From NCBI GenBank assembly GCA_965279355.1, contig OZ257155.1, positions 1,426,001-1,490,000 on the forward strand: a stretch of DNA of 64,000 nucleotides. The letters run 5' to 3'. The position numbers and the translations under genes were made by a program. Shown here one piece after another: positions 18,140 through 26,853 of this stretch. This DNA comes from G965279355 sp965279355. Its GTDB lineage: Bacteria > Pseudomonadota > Alphaproteobacteria > CACIAM-22H2. Position 1 is the stretch's first letter; each line of letters starts with the position of its first letter. The notes beneath the pieces are model-generated. The model was not told the DNA's origin, searched no databases, and worked only from the letters and a program-made list of their open reading frames with translations.

Positions 18140-20305
18140 GTGCGCAACAACCAGCCCGTGACCAACAACGAATACGAAATCCGCCCCGACTCCTGCATCG
18201 TTTCGAAGACCGACACCAAGGGCAAGATCACCTGGTTCAACAAGGATTTCGTCGACGCCGCCGGCTTCACGCCAGAGGAGCTGATGGGCCAGCCGCACAA
18301 CATCGTGCGCCACCCCGACATGCCCACCGAAGCCTTCGCCGATCTCTGGAATTCGTTCAAGCTCGGTCGCCCCTGGGCCGGTGCGGTCAAGAACCGGCGC
18401 AAGAACGGCGACTTCTACTGGGTCTATGCCAGCGCGACGCCAATCTGGGAAAACGGCCAGCTCACCGGCTACATGTCGGTCCGCTCCGCGCTGTCGCGCG
18501 AGAAGCGCGCCGCGTTCGAGAGCGTCTACCGCCTGTTCCGCGAGGGCAAAGCCGGCAAGATGCAGATCGAGAATGGCCGCGCGGTGGTCAAGAGCGCCTG
18601 GTCGCGGTTCAACATCTTCACGCGCACCATCCGGTCGCGCCTGACCACGCAGATCGCGGTCAGCGGCGTCCTGACCGCCGCGATCGGCATCGCCGGACTG
18701 GTGGCGCTGTATGACAGCAACCTGCGCCTGAAAACGGTCTATGAAGACCGCACCATTCCCAGCACACAGATCGCCGAGATCAACGACCGCATGCGCGACA
18801 ACGTCATGCTGCTGTCGCAGGCCGCCGCCGAAGAGCGCGAGCTCGCGAACGGCAAACCTGGCAGGCCCGTCACCGAGTTCACCACCGGGATCGATGCGAA
18901 CACCGCCGCCATCACAAAGGTCTGGTCCGCCTATACGGCAACCGCCATGACCCCCGAGGAACAGAAACTCGCCGACCGTTTCGTCGAGAACCGCCGTAAT
19001 TTCGTGACCAAGGGACTCAACGAAGGAGTCGCCCTGGCCAAGGCCCACAAATCCGCCGAGCTCGACCGGCATATCGGCGCCACCATGCTGCCGCTCTATC
19101 AGACCGCGAAGAGCGACGCCGAGGCTCTGCTGAAGCTGCAGATCGACGTGGCGGCGCAGGAATACCAAACGGCAGCGCGCCACTTCACGTTCTCGCTCCT
19201 GGCCGTCCTCTCCCTGATTGTCGTCAGCCTGGTGGCGGGCGTCATGCTGGGCTTCTTCACGCTGCGTGCGGTGAGCCGCCCGCTGCAGCAGCTCAACGAG
19301 ACGGTCAAGAGCATCGCGAAGGGCAACTACAACAACGACATCGAGATCACCAGCGAAGACGAGATGGCGGAGCCGCTGCGCAACATCCGCGCCATGCAGA
19401 CCAAGATGGGCTTCGACATGCACACCCAGCGCGAGGCGGCGGCGGACACGGAACGCCGGATGCAGAAGCTCGACACGCTGACGAAGAACTTCGACGCGCA
19501 GGTCACGACCTCGCTCGGCGCGCTCGATGCAGCATCGGGTGAATTGCGGACCACCGCCAATTCGATGTCGAGCACGGCCGAAGAGACGCAACGCCAGTCG
19601 ACGGCGGTTGCCGCGGCGGCGGAACAGGCCTCGACCAACGTCCAGACCGTCGCCAGCGCCGCCGAGGAACTGTCGTCCTCGATCGCGGAAATCACCCGGC
19701 AGGTCGCGCAGTCGACCCGCATCGCCGGCAAGGCGTCGGCCGATGCCGAGCAGACCAACCTGCGCGTCCAGGGCCTGGCCCAGGCGGCCCAGAAGATCGG
19801 CGACGTCGTGAAGCTGATCAACGATGTCGCGGGTCAGACCAATCTGCTGGCGCTCAACGCCACGATCGAGGCGGCCCGGGCGGGCGATGCCGGCAAGGGC
19901 TTCGCCGTCGTCGCGGCCGAGGTCAAGAGCCTCGCCAACCAGACCGCCAAGGCGACCGAAGACATCGCGGCACAGGTCGGCGCCATCCAGAGCGCCACCG
20001 GCGGGACTGTCGATGCCATCCGCAGCATCAGCGCCACGATCACCGAGATCAACGAGATCGCCACCGCCATCGCCTCGGCCGTCGAGGAACAGGGTGCGGC
20101 GACGCAGGAGATCGCGCGGAACGTACAGCAGGCATCGCAGGGCACCGGCGAAGTTTCGTCGAACATCAGCGGCGTCAGCCAGGCGGCGGTCACGACCGGA
20201 CAGGCGGCGACCAAGGTCATCGGCGCCACCGGCAAGATGACCGAGCAGGGCGAACACCTCCGCCAGGAAGTCACCCGCTTCCTCGCCGAAGTGAAAGCGG
20301 CCTGA
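18140..20305 (+). CDS. PAS-containing methyl-accepting chemotaxis protein (Aer-like)
   Basis: The GTG at 18140 is chosen because AGAGGAG (18126-18132) lies 7 bases upstream. The 721-residue product has an N-terminal PAS domain (about 10-115) with GKITWFNKDFVDAAGFTPEE and QPHNIVRHPDMP, as in Aer, where it binds FAD. Membrane segments lie at about 165-190 and 350-375, then a HAMP domain, then a long coiled-coil signalling domain whose tip reads DVAGQTNLLALNATIEAARA (about 562-581). Unlike E. coli Aer it has a periplasmic domain of about 160 residues between the membrane segments. It probably senses redox or energy state and signals to CheA. No che or flagellar genes are in the window. Confidence 0.93.
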   Translation: MRNNQPVTNNEYEIRPDSCIVSKTDTKGKITWFNKDFVDAAGFTPEELMGQPHNIVRHPDMPTEAFADLWNSFKLGRPWAGAVKNRRKNGDFYWVYASATPIWENGQLTGYMSVRSALSREKRAAFESVYRLFREGKAGKMQIENGRAVVKSAWSRFNIFTRTIRSRLTTQIAVSGVLTAAIGIAGLVALYDSNLRLKTVYEDRTIPSTQIAEINDRMRDNVMLLSQAAAEERELANGKPGRPVTEFTTGIDANTAAITKVWSAYTATAMTPEEQKLADRFVENRRNFVTKGLNEGVALAKAHKSAELDRHIGATMLPLYQTAKSDAEALLKLQIDVAAQEYQTAARHFTFSLLAVLSLIVVSLVAGVMLGFFTLRAVSRPLQQLNETVKSIAKGNYNNDIEITSEDEMAEPLRNIRAMQTKMGFDMHTQREAAADTERRMQKLDTLTKNFDAQVTTSLGALDAASGELRTTANSMSSTAEETQRQSTAVAAAAEQASTNVQTVASAAEELSSSIAEITRQVAQSTRIAGKASADAEQTNLRVQGLAQAAQKIGDVVKLINDVAGQTNLLALNATIEAARAGDAGKGFAVVAAEVKSLANQTAKATEDIAAQVGAIQSATGGTVDAIRSISATITEINEIATAIASAVEEQGAATQEIARNVQQASQGTGEVSSNISGVSQAAVTTGQAATKVIGATGKMTEQGEHLRQEVTRFLAEVKAA

Positions 20306-20327
20306 TCAGCAACCACTTCCGACCCCG

Positions 20328-20360
20328 CCTCACCCTCCCCCGTTGAAAGGGAGGGTGAGG
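20328..20360 (+). terminator. Stem-loop after the chemoreceptor gene, possible terminator
   Basis: CCTCACCCTCCC (20328-20339) pairs perfectly with GGGAGGGTGAGG (20349-20360). It begins 22 bases after the stop codon. No U-run follows, so it is either a factor-dependent terminator stem or another small repeat. Confidence 0.45.
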
Positions 20361-20390
20361 AAGAGGGCCGGCCCCGCAATTTGATTTAGT

Positions 20391-20515
20391 CGTCATCCCA
20401 GCGAAAGCTGGGACCCATGTAACCCGATGGTTCGTTTCGTGGCGCCGGGATGTCTCCCGGCGCTTCTTGTTGGAGCGTGCGGGATTTCTGGGTCCCAGCT
20501 TTCGCTGGGATGACG
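20391..20515. repeat. Palindromic repeat element, family A, copy 2 (inverted relative to copy 1)
   Basis: The terminal arms CGTCATCCCAGCGAAAGCTG and the inverted counterpart ending at 20515 bound a 125-bp unit. Read on the minus strand it aligns with the element at 12923-13049 along nearly its whole length; the main difference is about 15 central bases. The two copies lie in opposite orientation about 7.3 kb apart. Confidence 0.9.
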
Positions 20516-20559
20516 GATTTTTTTGTTTCTCAAAAGCACCCTCGCCCCGCTCCCTATCT

Positions 20560-20630
20560 GTCACCCCGGACTTGATCCGGGGTCCATCGTGCCGACGGAC
20601 AGATGGACCCCGCGTCAAGCGCGGGGTGAC
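20560..20630. repeat. Palindromic repeat element, family C
   Basis: GTCACCCCGGACTTGATCCG begins the unit, and its imperfect inverted partner CGCGTCAAGCGCGGGGTGAC ends it (71 bp). It is unlike families A and B, and ends 8 bases before the stop of the ATP12 gene. Together with the stem-loop at 20328 and family A copy 2 it occupies the gene-free stretch 20306-20638. Confidence 0.8.
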
Positions 20631-20638
20631 GAGAGAGG

Positions 20639-21361
20639 TTACAGCAGCGACAGAAACCGCGCCGCCAGATCGAGATCGCCGCGCACTTCGGCGCGGTGGC
20701 GGCGGGCTTCCTCGTCCTCGCCCCATTTGTCGATCTGGTAGCTGGCGTCGAGTTCGGCGGCGTCGAAGGCGGCTTCGGCGTCGATGTGCTGGTCGAGCAT
20801 CGCGAGACCAATGACCAGCGAGCCTGAGGCCGAGACGATCACCGACAGCGCCGTGAGCTTCCAGATGTCGAGCACGGCGATCACGCCGGCCAGCGCCTTC
20901 AGCGCGTCGGGGTTCTGCGGCTTGGCGACGATGCCGCTGACGACCGACAGCAGCGCATCGTGGCGATGCGCCAGCCAGTCGAGCAGCGGGCCCCACACGG
21001 CCTGTTCCAGCGCGACAAGATCGGCGGGCTCGGTCGCGCGATGGCAGAGCAGCTCCGTCTCCGCATAGGCGAGGATCTGGCTTTCGATATCGGCGCGGCT
21101 GGGGCGGATGCGGTCGAGCGCGGTGCTCACCATCACGGTCAGCGGAATGGAATGCGGCAGCAGCTTGGGCGCCGCCGCCCGCATCTCCGCCGCCACCGCC
21201 TCGGCCAGCACGGCGGTCGGCAGGATGACGTCGGCGCCGCGCGGCGAACGCATCGGCTTGTCGTCGAGCCGGACCGCGAAGCCGTCAGTGTCGGGAACGA
21301 TGGAGACGGTGGTGAAGCCGATTTTCAGTTTTGGTTTTTTGGCGGGCGTGCTGTCAGACAT
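20639..21361 (-). CDS. ATP12-family F1-ATPase assembly chaperone
   Basis: The 240-residue protein matches the ATP12 family: the N-terminal beta region FAVRLDDKPMRSPRG, LPTAVLAEAVAAEM, and the helical C-terminal part ELLCHRATEPADLVALEQAVWGPLLDW, shown as ELLCHRATEPADLVA. In mitochondria Atp12 holds the alpha subunit of F1 until it joins the hexamer; the alphaproteobacterial protein is thought to do the same. It is the last gene of the minus-strand cluster that begins with the Do-like protease, 21 bases after asmA. Confidence 0.93.
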   Translation of the reverse strand: MSDSTPAKKPKLKIGFTTVSIVPDTDGFAVRLDDKPMRSPRGADVILPTAVLAEAVAAEMRAAAPKLLPHSIPLTVMVSTALDRIRPSRADIESQILAYAETELLCHRATEPADLVALEQAVWGPLLDWLAHRHDALLSVVSGIVAKPQNPDALKALAGVIAVLDIWKLTALSVIVSASGSLVIGLAMLDQHIDAEAAFDAAELDASYQIDKWGEDEEARRHRAEVRGDLDLAARFLSLL

Positions 21362-21382
21362 GGGACGTTTGTACCGGGAAGC

Positions 21383-24007
21383 TCAGCGGCCGAACAGGTT
21401 GCGCAGATTGCGCTCGATGCCGCGGCCGAGATCCTGCACCGGATCGCTGGGCGCCGGCTGGGCCGGCAGAGTCGGCGTGGTGCGCTGCGCCGGTGCCTGA
21501 TTCTGGTTAGCGGGTGCTGCAGGCGCCGCCTGCCCGCCGGCCACCGCGAGCGCACCGGCGCACAGCTCGTTGGCGGGACGGCGCTGTCCCGTCAGCGCGC
21601 CGAAAATATTGCCGGGGGTGCGCAGCACGCCGCCCAGGATGTTGCCGACGCCGTCCACGGCACCGGCGCCGAGATCGGGCGTATAGCTGGGGTCGGCGAG
21701 CGTGCCGTGCACGCGGATCGGCGGCAGCAGGCTGAGCAGGCTCACCACCTTGGTGCTGGTGTTGAAGCGCAGGCCGATCTGCTCGCTGGCGAGATTGATG
21801 GAGCCGCTGCCGTCCAGCGTGAGCCGCGCCGTATCGGCGAGCAGCACCTTCGTGGTCGCCTGTCCCTTCGCGATGTCGAGCCGGCCGACCACGCAGTTGA
21901 GCTGCGTGCGCTCCACCGACGGCAGCGAATTGGAGATGACCTGCATCAGGTCGCCGAGGCCCAGCATGTCGGCATAGCGGCTGGTGAAGGTGCCGCTGCC
22001 GATGGACAGGAACATCGTGCCGTCGAGGCCGGCCATGATCTCGCGCACGGTGGTGCCGCGGCCGCGGAAGTCGAGCTCGATGTCGGTCTTGCCGCCGCTG
22101 ACCAGATCGTCGCCGGGGATTTCCTTGTCGACGGCGCCGAGATCGACCTCCTTGGCCGATGCTTTCAGCGCCAGCGCGCCGGTGCGCGACGCAAGCGTGA
22201 GGTCGCCGGTGATTTTGCCGCCGCCGATCGTGCCGCCCAGCGGGCGCACCACGAGATCGCCGTTGCGCAAGGTGGCCTGCACCGAGACATCGCGCAGCGT
22301 GGCGCCCCGAGACGTGCGGATCGCGTCGGCTTTGTAGCGCAGCTCGCCGTCCAGGCTGTTCAGGGTCTCGAAGGGCAGCGGATCGTTCGGGAAGACGCGG
22401 CCGTCATTCGGCCTCGCGGGCGTGGTTGAGGGCGCGCTGCGCTGGACCGGCGCGTTGCTGCCCGGCGACTGGGCCGTGCCCGGCATCAGGCGGCCGAGGT
22501 CGACCAGCGCCGAATTGAGACTGGCGGTGAGCACCGGACGCTCGCCCGCCAGCGACACCGTCGCCTCGCCCGCGAGGTCGCTGCCGGCCGCTTCAATCTT
22601 CTTTGCGGTAACAGAGTACCGATCGATTCCCGAATCCATGATAAAGATGAGCGAACTGAGCGAACCTTCGAGCGTCATCCCCAGGCCAAGATGCTTGGCG
22701 ACCGCCCCAAGGTCCTTCGCCTCGGCGCCCAGATTGAGCGCTATCCCCCGCCGCTGCTCGGGATCGCGCACCGCCCCGTCGAGGGTGACGCGGAGCAGAT
22801 CCTCGCTTCCGATCTCGGCTTTCAGCGCCGGCAGGCTCAGCCGGTCGCCGGGACCGTTGGCGATCTTCGCCTCGACCTTGAACGGACCCAGCGCCGGGAT
22901 CGGCGGCAGCGGCTTGTCCATTCCGGGCGCGGTGAAACCGGAGAACGCCGCAGTCTCGGTGCCGTCGAGTGTCACGTCCACCGCGATCCCCTTGCGGCCA
23001 ACGAGGTCGCCGACGGCACCCGTGGCGCGCAGCCGCGCGAGGTCGGGGCGGCCGGCCTCCACTGCGATCTCGCGGATTGAGGGCTTGCCGCTCGGCACCG
23101 CTTCGATAAGCCGCAGCGACGCACTGAGCGGACCCAACTTCGGCAGCGCCAGCTGCGCGAAATCGGCGTCGCGCAGGAAGTCGCCGATCTGCGCGATCTC
23201 GTTGGTCTCGGCGGTGATCTTCAGGTCGTAGCCCGCGCCGACCAGCGGATCGGTCATGTGCCCCTGCACCCGCACCTTTGACGGCGTCGCGCCGAGCGTG
23301 GCGGTGACGTCGATCGGGAATTTGGTGCCCGGCACGCTCAGCACCGCGGTCGAGCCGACCTCGCCCTTGATCTCGAAATAGAACGCGTTGTAGGTGCCGT
23401 TGATGTCGACGCCCTGCGGCGAATAGTCATCCTTCGATTTCAGGTTGAGGTGGCCCAGGGAAAAACGCCGTGTCTTGCGCAATTCGCCGTCGTTGAAGAC
23501 CAGCAACGCGCCCTCGATATTCACCGCGTCGAACTGCGGCAGCCGGAACCCGCCCCCCGCCGACTGCACCGGCTGCGGTCCCGACGGGACGGGCGCCGCC
23601 TGCGTTGCCGCGGCGGGCTGGAATTCCCAGTTGCCGCGGCCCTGCGCGTCCGTCTCCAGCAGAATGTCGGATTCCAGGATCACCAGCTTGTTAACGTGGA
23701 TCGTGCCGCGCAGCAGCGGCAGCAGCGCCACTTGCACCTCAAGCCGCTTGGCCTCGACCATGTTCGGCCGCGAACCCCACGATGCGTTGGCAAAAGTCAC
23801 ATCGTTCACCGCCAGCGCCGGCGACAGACCCAGCACCAGTTTCAGCTCACCCTTGATGGTGAGGGTGCGGCCGGTGGCCTCCCGCGTCTTCTCGGTGATC
23901 AGTCCGCGATACTGGTTGATGTCGATGTTCAGGAGAATGACCACAACCGTCGTCACGGCGGCGGCCAGCACCGCCGCAACTGCCACCACGATCGTGCGCA
24001 ATCTCAT
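21383..24007 (-). CDS. AsmA family protein
   Basis: The 874-residue protein starts with a single membrane anchor (about residues 5-27), followed by IDINQYRGLITEKTREATGR, the standard AsmA N-terminus. The C-terminal AsmA domain shows GLDGTMFLSIGSGTF and LTLDGSGSINLASEQIGL. AsmA-like proteins are envelope proteins of the bridge-type lipid-transfer superfamily, thought to move phospholipids between membranes. It overlaps the HAD gene by 4 bases (ATGA). The proline/glutamine-rich tail is unremarkable. Confidence 0.92.
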   Translation of the reverse strand: MRLRTIVVAVAAVLAAAVTTVVVILLNIDINQYRGLITEKTREATGRTLTIKGELKLVLGLSPALAVNDVTFANASWGSRPNMVEAKRLEVQVALLPLLRGTIHVNKLVILESDILLETDAQGRGNWEFQPAAATQAAPVPSGPQPVQSAGGGFRLPQFDAVNIEGALLVFNDGELRKTRRFSLGHLNLKSKDDYSPQGVDINGTYNAFYFEIKGEVGSTAVLSVPGTKFPIDVTATLGATPSKVRVQGHMTDPLVGAGYDLKITAETNEIAQIGDFLRDADFAQLALPKLGPLSASLRLIEAVPSGKPSIREIAVEAGRPDLARLRATGAVGDLVGRKGIAVDVTLDGTETAAFSGFTAPGMDKPLPPIPALGPFKVEAKIANGPGDRLSLPALKAEIGSEDLLRVTLDGAVRDPEQRRGIALNLGAEAKDLGAVAKHLGLGMTLEGSLSSLIFIMDSGIDRYSVTAKKIEAAGSDLAGEATVSLAGERPVLTASLNSALVDLGRLMPGTAQSPGSNAPVQRSAPSTTPARPNDGRVFPNDPLPFETLNSLDGELRYKADAIRTSRGATLRDVSVQATLRNGDLVVRPLGGTIGGGKITGDLTLASRTGALALKASAKEVDLGAVDKEIPGDDLVSGGKTDIELDFRGRGTTVREIMAGLDGTMFLSIGSGTFTSRYADMLGLGDLMQVISNSLPSVERTQLNCVVGRLDIAKGQATTKVLLADTARLTLDGSGSINLASEQIGLRFNTSTKVVSLLSLLPPIRVHGTLADPSYTPDLGAGAVDGVGNILGGVLRTPGNIFGALTGQRRPANELCAGALAVAGGQAAPAAPANQNQAPAQRTTPTLPAQPAPSDPVQDLGRGIERNLRNLFGR

Positions 24008-24675
24008 GCGGGTCGCTCCAGCCGGCGCATCGCGTCGGGTAATTCGGAGAAAGCAGACACGATGATATGCGCCCCGGCCCCCACCAGCTCATCGGCCGGG
24101 TGGTTGCCCCAGGCGACGCCGACGGCATGCGCGCCGGCATTGCGCGCCATCTCGATGTCGTAACAGGTATCGCCGATCATCACTGTATCCTGCGGCTCAA
24201 CCCCCGCCTCGTCCATCGCCCGCTGCAGCATCGCGGGGTGCGGCTTGCCAGGACCGAGATCGGCGGTCTGCAGGGTGATGAAACGGCTTTCGAGCTTGTG
24301 GCGTTCCAGCACAGCCTTGAGACCGCGCATCGCCTTGCCGGTGGCAATTCCCATCAGCCAGCCGGCCTTCTCGACGGCATCGAGCGCATCGAGCGCGCCG
24401 TGGAACAGCGGCTCGTGATAGTCGGGACGCTGCCGCCGCGCGAAGAATGACGCCTTATAGGCGTCGGCCAGCTTGACGCGCAGCGGCTCCGAGGCCTCGG
24501 GCGCCAGACGACAAAAGCACTCTTCCAGATGCAGGCCGATGATGCGCCGCACCGCATCGGGCGTCGGCACGCTCAGCCCCTCGCCGGTGAACGCGTCTTC
24601 CATGCAGGCGATAATCATGTGCTGGCTGTCAACCAGCGTGCCATCGCAATCGAACACGGCAAGACGCGGCTTCAT
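24004..24675 (-). CDS. HAD-superfamily hydrolase, phosphoglycolate-phosphatase-like
   Basis: All four HAD motifs are present in 223 residues: VFDCDGTLVDSQ (motif I, nucleophile and acid aspartates), GIATGKAMRG (motif II), LGPGKPHPAML (motif III lysine) and MIGDTCYDIEMARNAG (motif IV). A helical cap lies between motifs I and II, so it is subfamily IA. It dephosphorylates a small phosphate ester; the substrate is not known. It starts 4 bases after adhC and overlaps asmA. Confidence 0.92.
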   Translation of the reverse strand: MKPRLAVFDCDGTLVDSQHMIIACMEDAFTGEGLSVPTPDAVRRIIGLHLEECFCRLAPEASEPLRVKLADAYKASFFARRQRPDYHEPLFHGALDALDAVEKAGWLMGIATGKAMRGLKAVLERHKLESRFITLQTADLGPGKPHPAMLQRAMDEAGVEPQDTVMIGDTCYDIEMARNAGAHAVGVAWGNHPADELVGAGAHIIVSAFSELPDAMRRLERPA

Positions 24676-24679
24676 GGCA

Positions 24680-25789
24680 TCAGAACGTCACGACGGAGCG
24701 GATCGACTCGCCGCTATGCATCAGGTCGAACGCCCTATTGATGTCCTTCAGCGGCATCACATGGGTGATGAGATCGTCGATGTTGATCTTCTTGTCCATG
24801 TACCAGTCGACGATCTTGGGCACATCGGTGCGACCGCGGGCGCCGCCGAAGGCCGTGCCCTTCCACACCCGCCCGGTGACGAGCTGGAACGGCCGGGTCT
24901 TGATCTCCTGACCGGAACCCGCGACGCCGATGATCACCGACACGCCCCAGCCGCGATGGCAGCATTCCAACGCCTGACGCATCAGGTCGACATTGCCGAC
25001 ACATTCGAAACTGTAATCGGCGCCGCCGCCGGTGAGCTCCACCAGATGCGCGACGAGGTCGCCCTTGATAGTCTTGGGATTCACAAAATGCGTCATGCCG
25101 AAAGCGCGGGCCAGCTTCTCGCGCTCGGGGTTGAGATCGACGCCGACGATCATGTTGGCGCCGACCATGCGGGCACCCTGCACCACGTTGAGGCCGATGC
25201 CGCCGAGGCCGAACACCACCACATTCGCGCCGGCTTCGACCTTCGCGGTGTTGATCACGGCGCCAATGCCGGTCGTCACGCCGCAGCCGATGTAGCAGAC
25301 CTTCTCGAACGGCGCGTCGGAGCGGATCTTCGCCAGCGCGATCTCCGGCAGCACCGTATGGTTCGCGAAAGTTGAGCAGCCCATGTAGTGATGGATCATC
25401 TTGCCGCCGATCGAGAAGCGGCTGGTGCCGTCCGGCATCACGCCCTTGCCCTGCGTGGCGCGGATCGAGGTGCAGAGATTGGTCTTGTGCGAGAGACAGG
25501 ATTTGCACTGCCGGCATTCGGGCGTGTAGAGCGGAATGACGTGATCGTCTTTCTTCAGGCTGGTCACGCCGGGCCCGACATCGACCACGATCCCTGCCCC
25601 TTCATGGCCGAAGATCGCCGGAAACAGACCCTCGGGGTCGGCGCCGGAGCGGGTGAATTCGTCGGTGTGGCAAATGCCCGTCGCCTTGATCTCCACCAGC
25701 ACTTCGCCGGCCTTGGGCCCTTCGAGATCTACTGTCTCGATGACCAGCGGCTTTCCGGCTTCGTAGGCAACGGCTGCTTGGGTCTTCAC
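24680..25789 (-). CDS. adhC: S-(hydroxymethyl)glutathione dehydrogenase (class III alcohol dehydrogenase)
   Basis: This zinc alcohol dehydrogenase has exactly the usual class III length (369 aa). Catalytic zinc ligands C40 (GICHTDE), H62 and E63 (GHEGAG) and structural zinc cysteines C94, C97, C100 and C108 (PECRQCKSC, then NLC) are all present. The NAD-binding GLGGIGLNVVQGARMVGA follows, then FECVGNVDLMRQALECCHRG. It oxidises the formaldehyde-glutathione adduct to S-formylglutathione and can reduce S-nitrosoglutathione. The usual partner S-formylglutathione hydrolase (fghA) is not in the window, and the adjacent hydrolase is not that enzyme. Confidence 0.95.
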   Translation of the reverse strand: MKTQAAVAYEAGKPLVIETVDLEGPKAGEVLVEIKATGICHTDEFTRSGADPEGLFPAIFGHEGAGIVVDVGPGVTSLKKDDHVIPLYTPECRQCKSCLSHKTNLCTSIRATQGKGVMPDGTSRFSIGGKMIHHYMGCSTFANHTVLPEIALAKIRSDAPFEKVCYIGCGVTTGIGAVINTAKVEAGANVVVFGLGGIGLNVVQGARMVGANMIVGVDLNPEREKLARAFGMTHFVNPKTIKGDLVAHLVELTGGGADYSFECVGNVDLMRQALECCHRGWGVSVIIGVAGSGQEIKTRPFQLVTGRVWKGTAFGGARGRTDVPKIVDWYMDKKINIDDLITHVMPLKDINRAFDLMHSGESIRSVVTF

Positions 25790-25812
25790 GTCTTTCTCTC
25801 CTGTACCGCGAT

Positions 25813-26826
25813 CTAGTTGTCTTTGAGGTGTCGTTTAAAGAAAGCGAGCATCTGTACCGGCGCATCCTTGGCCGCGCCCTCGCTATAGCCCATCGAATAG
25901 CCGGTGCTGGCCCGGATGCAGCTCTGCAGCTCAGGTCCCGAGAACGGACGCGCCGCGCCGTTTGTATCGATGAACCGGACCTGACTTCCCCAATCCATGA
26001 TCGGGCATTTCGCCGCATTGACATGGTTGGGGAAGAACCGCGGCTGACGTGCCGGGTTTTCCCAAGCGTGATACGCGTCGGGATACCACACCGTCTCGAT
26101 ACGCGCCTGCGGGTCGGCGGCGCGGATCACCGCATCGATGCGGTCGCATTTCTGACGCGGTGTCGTTTCGTCTTTGCCGGCATAGAGCTTGAGCATCGGG
26201 GATCCGGTGGTCATCCGGCCGCCGCCGTTGGAATAGACATAGCCGCAGGGGCCGTAGATCGGCAGATGCGCGGCGAATTTCAGCGGGCTATCGCCGAGTA
26301 CACCGCGTCGCACATATTCATAGGCGCTGAGTTCCGAGGTAATGCCGCCCATCGACAGGCCCATGACGCCGATGCGATCCGCTTTCACCTTGGGATGCGT
26401 GGCCAGTAGCTTCAGCGCCAGCAGCGCATCGGAGACGGAGGTGATCGGGGTGAACGCGCCGGGTACATCGGCCGCGCGCGCGATGTTACGCGGGCCGAAA
26501 TGGTCCAGGCCCGCCACAACGTAGCCAGCCTCGCGCAGGAATTTGACGTAGTACCCCTCGCTGGGCTCGTTCCAGCCGCCGATCGAGTGGCCGACAATCA
26601 CGGCCGGGAACGGCCCGTTGCCTGGCGGTAGCCAGATCGTCAGGGCTGCCTTTCCCGGCTTGCTGGTGCGGTTCCGGAACGTCCCGAAGTTCTCGTAGGT
26701 CGGCGCCTCGAACTCGATCCGGCCCTGACTATCGGCCGTCAACGCAGGCGCGGCCGGCTGCGCCGCGGCACCTGCGGTCGCAAGCATCGCCATGATCGCG
26801 AGGGAAGCTGTCAGCCGGGCCATCAT
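25813..26826 (-). CDS. Secreted alpha/beta hydrolase, dienelactone-hydrolase-like
   Basis: A signal peptide (about residues 1-22, ending AAA-QP) leads to an alpha/beta hydrolase of 337 aa. VIVGHSIGGWNEPSEGYYVK is the oxyanion region, GVMGLSMGGITSELS carries the nucleophile serine in GxSxG, and AYHAWENP holds the likely catalytic histidine. The sequence resembles dienelactone hydrolase family members of unknown substrate. It should act in the periplasm. It lies 27 bases after rluC and 23 bases before adhC, so it is probably in the same transcript. Confidence 0.82.
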   Translation of the reverse strand: MMARLTASLAIMAMLATAGAAAQPAAPALTADSQGRIEFEAPTYENFGTFRNRTSKPGKAALTIWLPPGNGPFPAVIVGHSIGGWNEPSEGYYVKFLREAGYVVAGLDHFGPRNIARAADVPGAFTPITSVSDALLALKLLATHPKVKADRIGVMGLSMGGITSELSAYEYVRRGVLGDSPLKFAAHLPIYGPCGYVYSNGGGRMTTGSPMLKLYAGKDETTPRQKCDRIDAVIRAADPQARIETVWYPDAYHAWENPARQPRFFPNHVNAAKCPIMDWGSQVRFIDTNGAARPFSGPELQSCIRASTGYSMGYSEGAAKDAPVQMLAFFKRHLKDN

Positions 26827-26853
26827 CGTCGAGAAGATACCAAACCTTGCAGG

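Noticed and set aside
18023..20257. A 744-codon open frame opposite the chemoreceptor
   Set aside because: It is an antisense shadow of a well-supported gene in high-GC DNA, has arginine/glycine/aspartate-rich low-complexity content and no domain.
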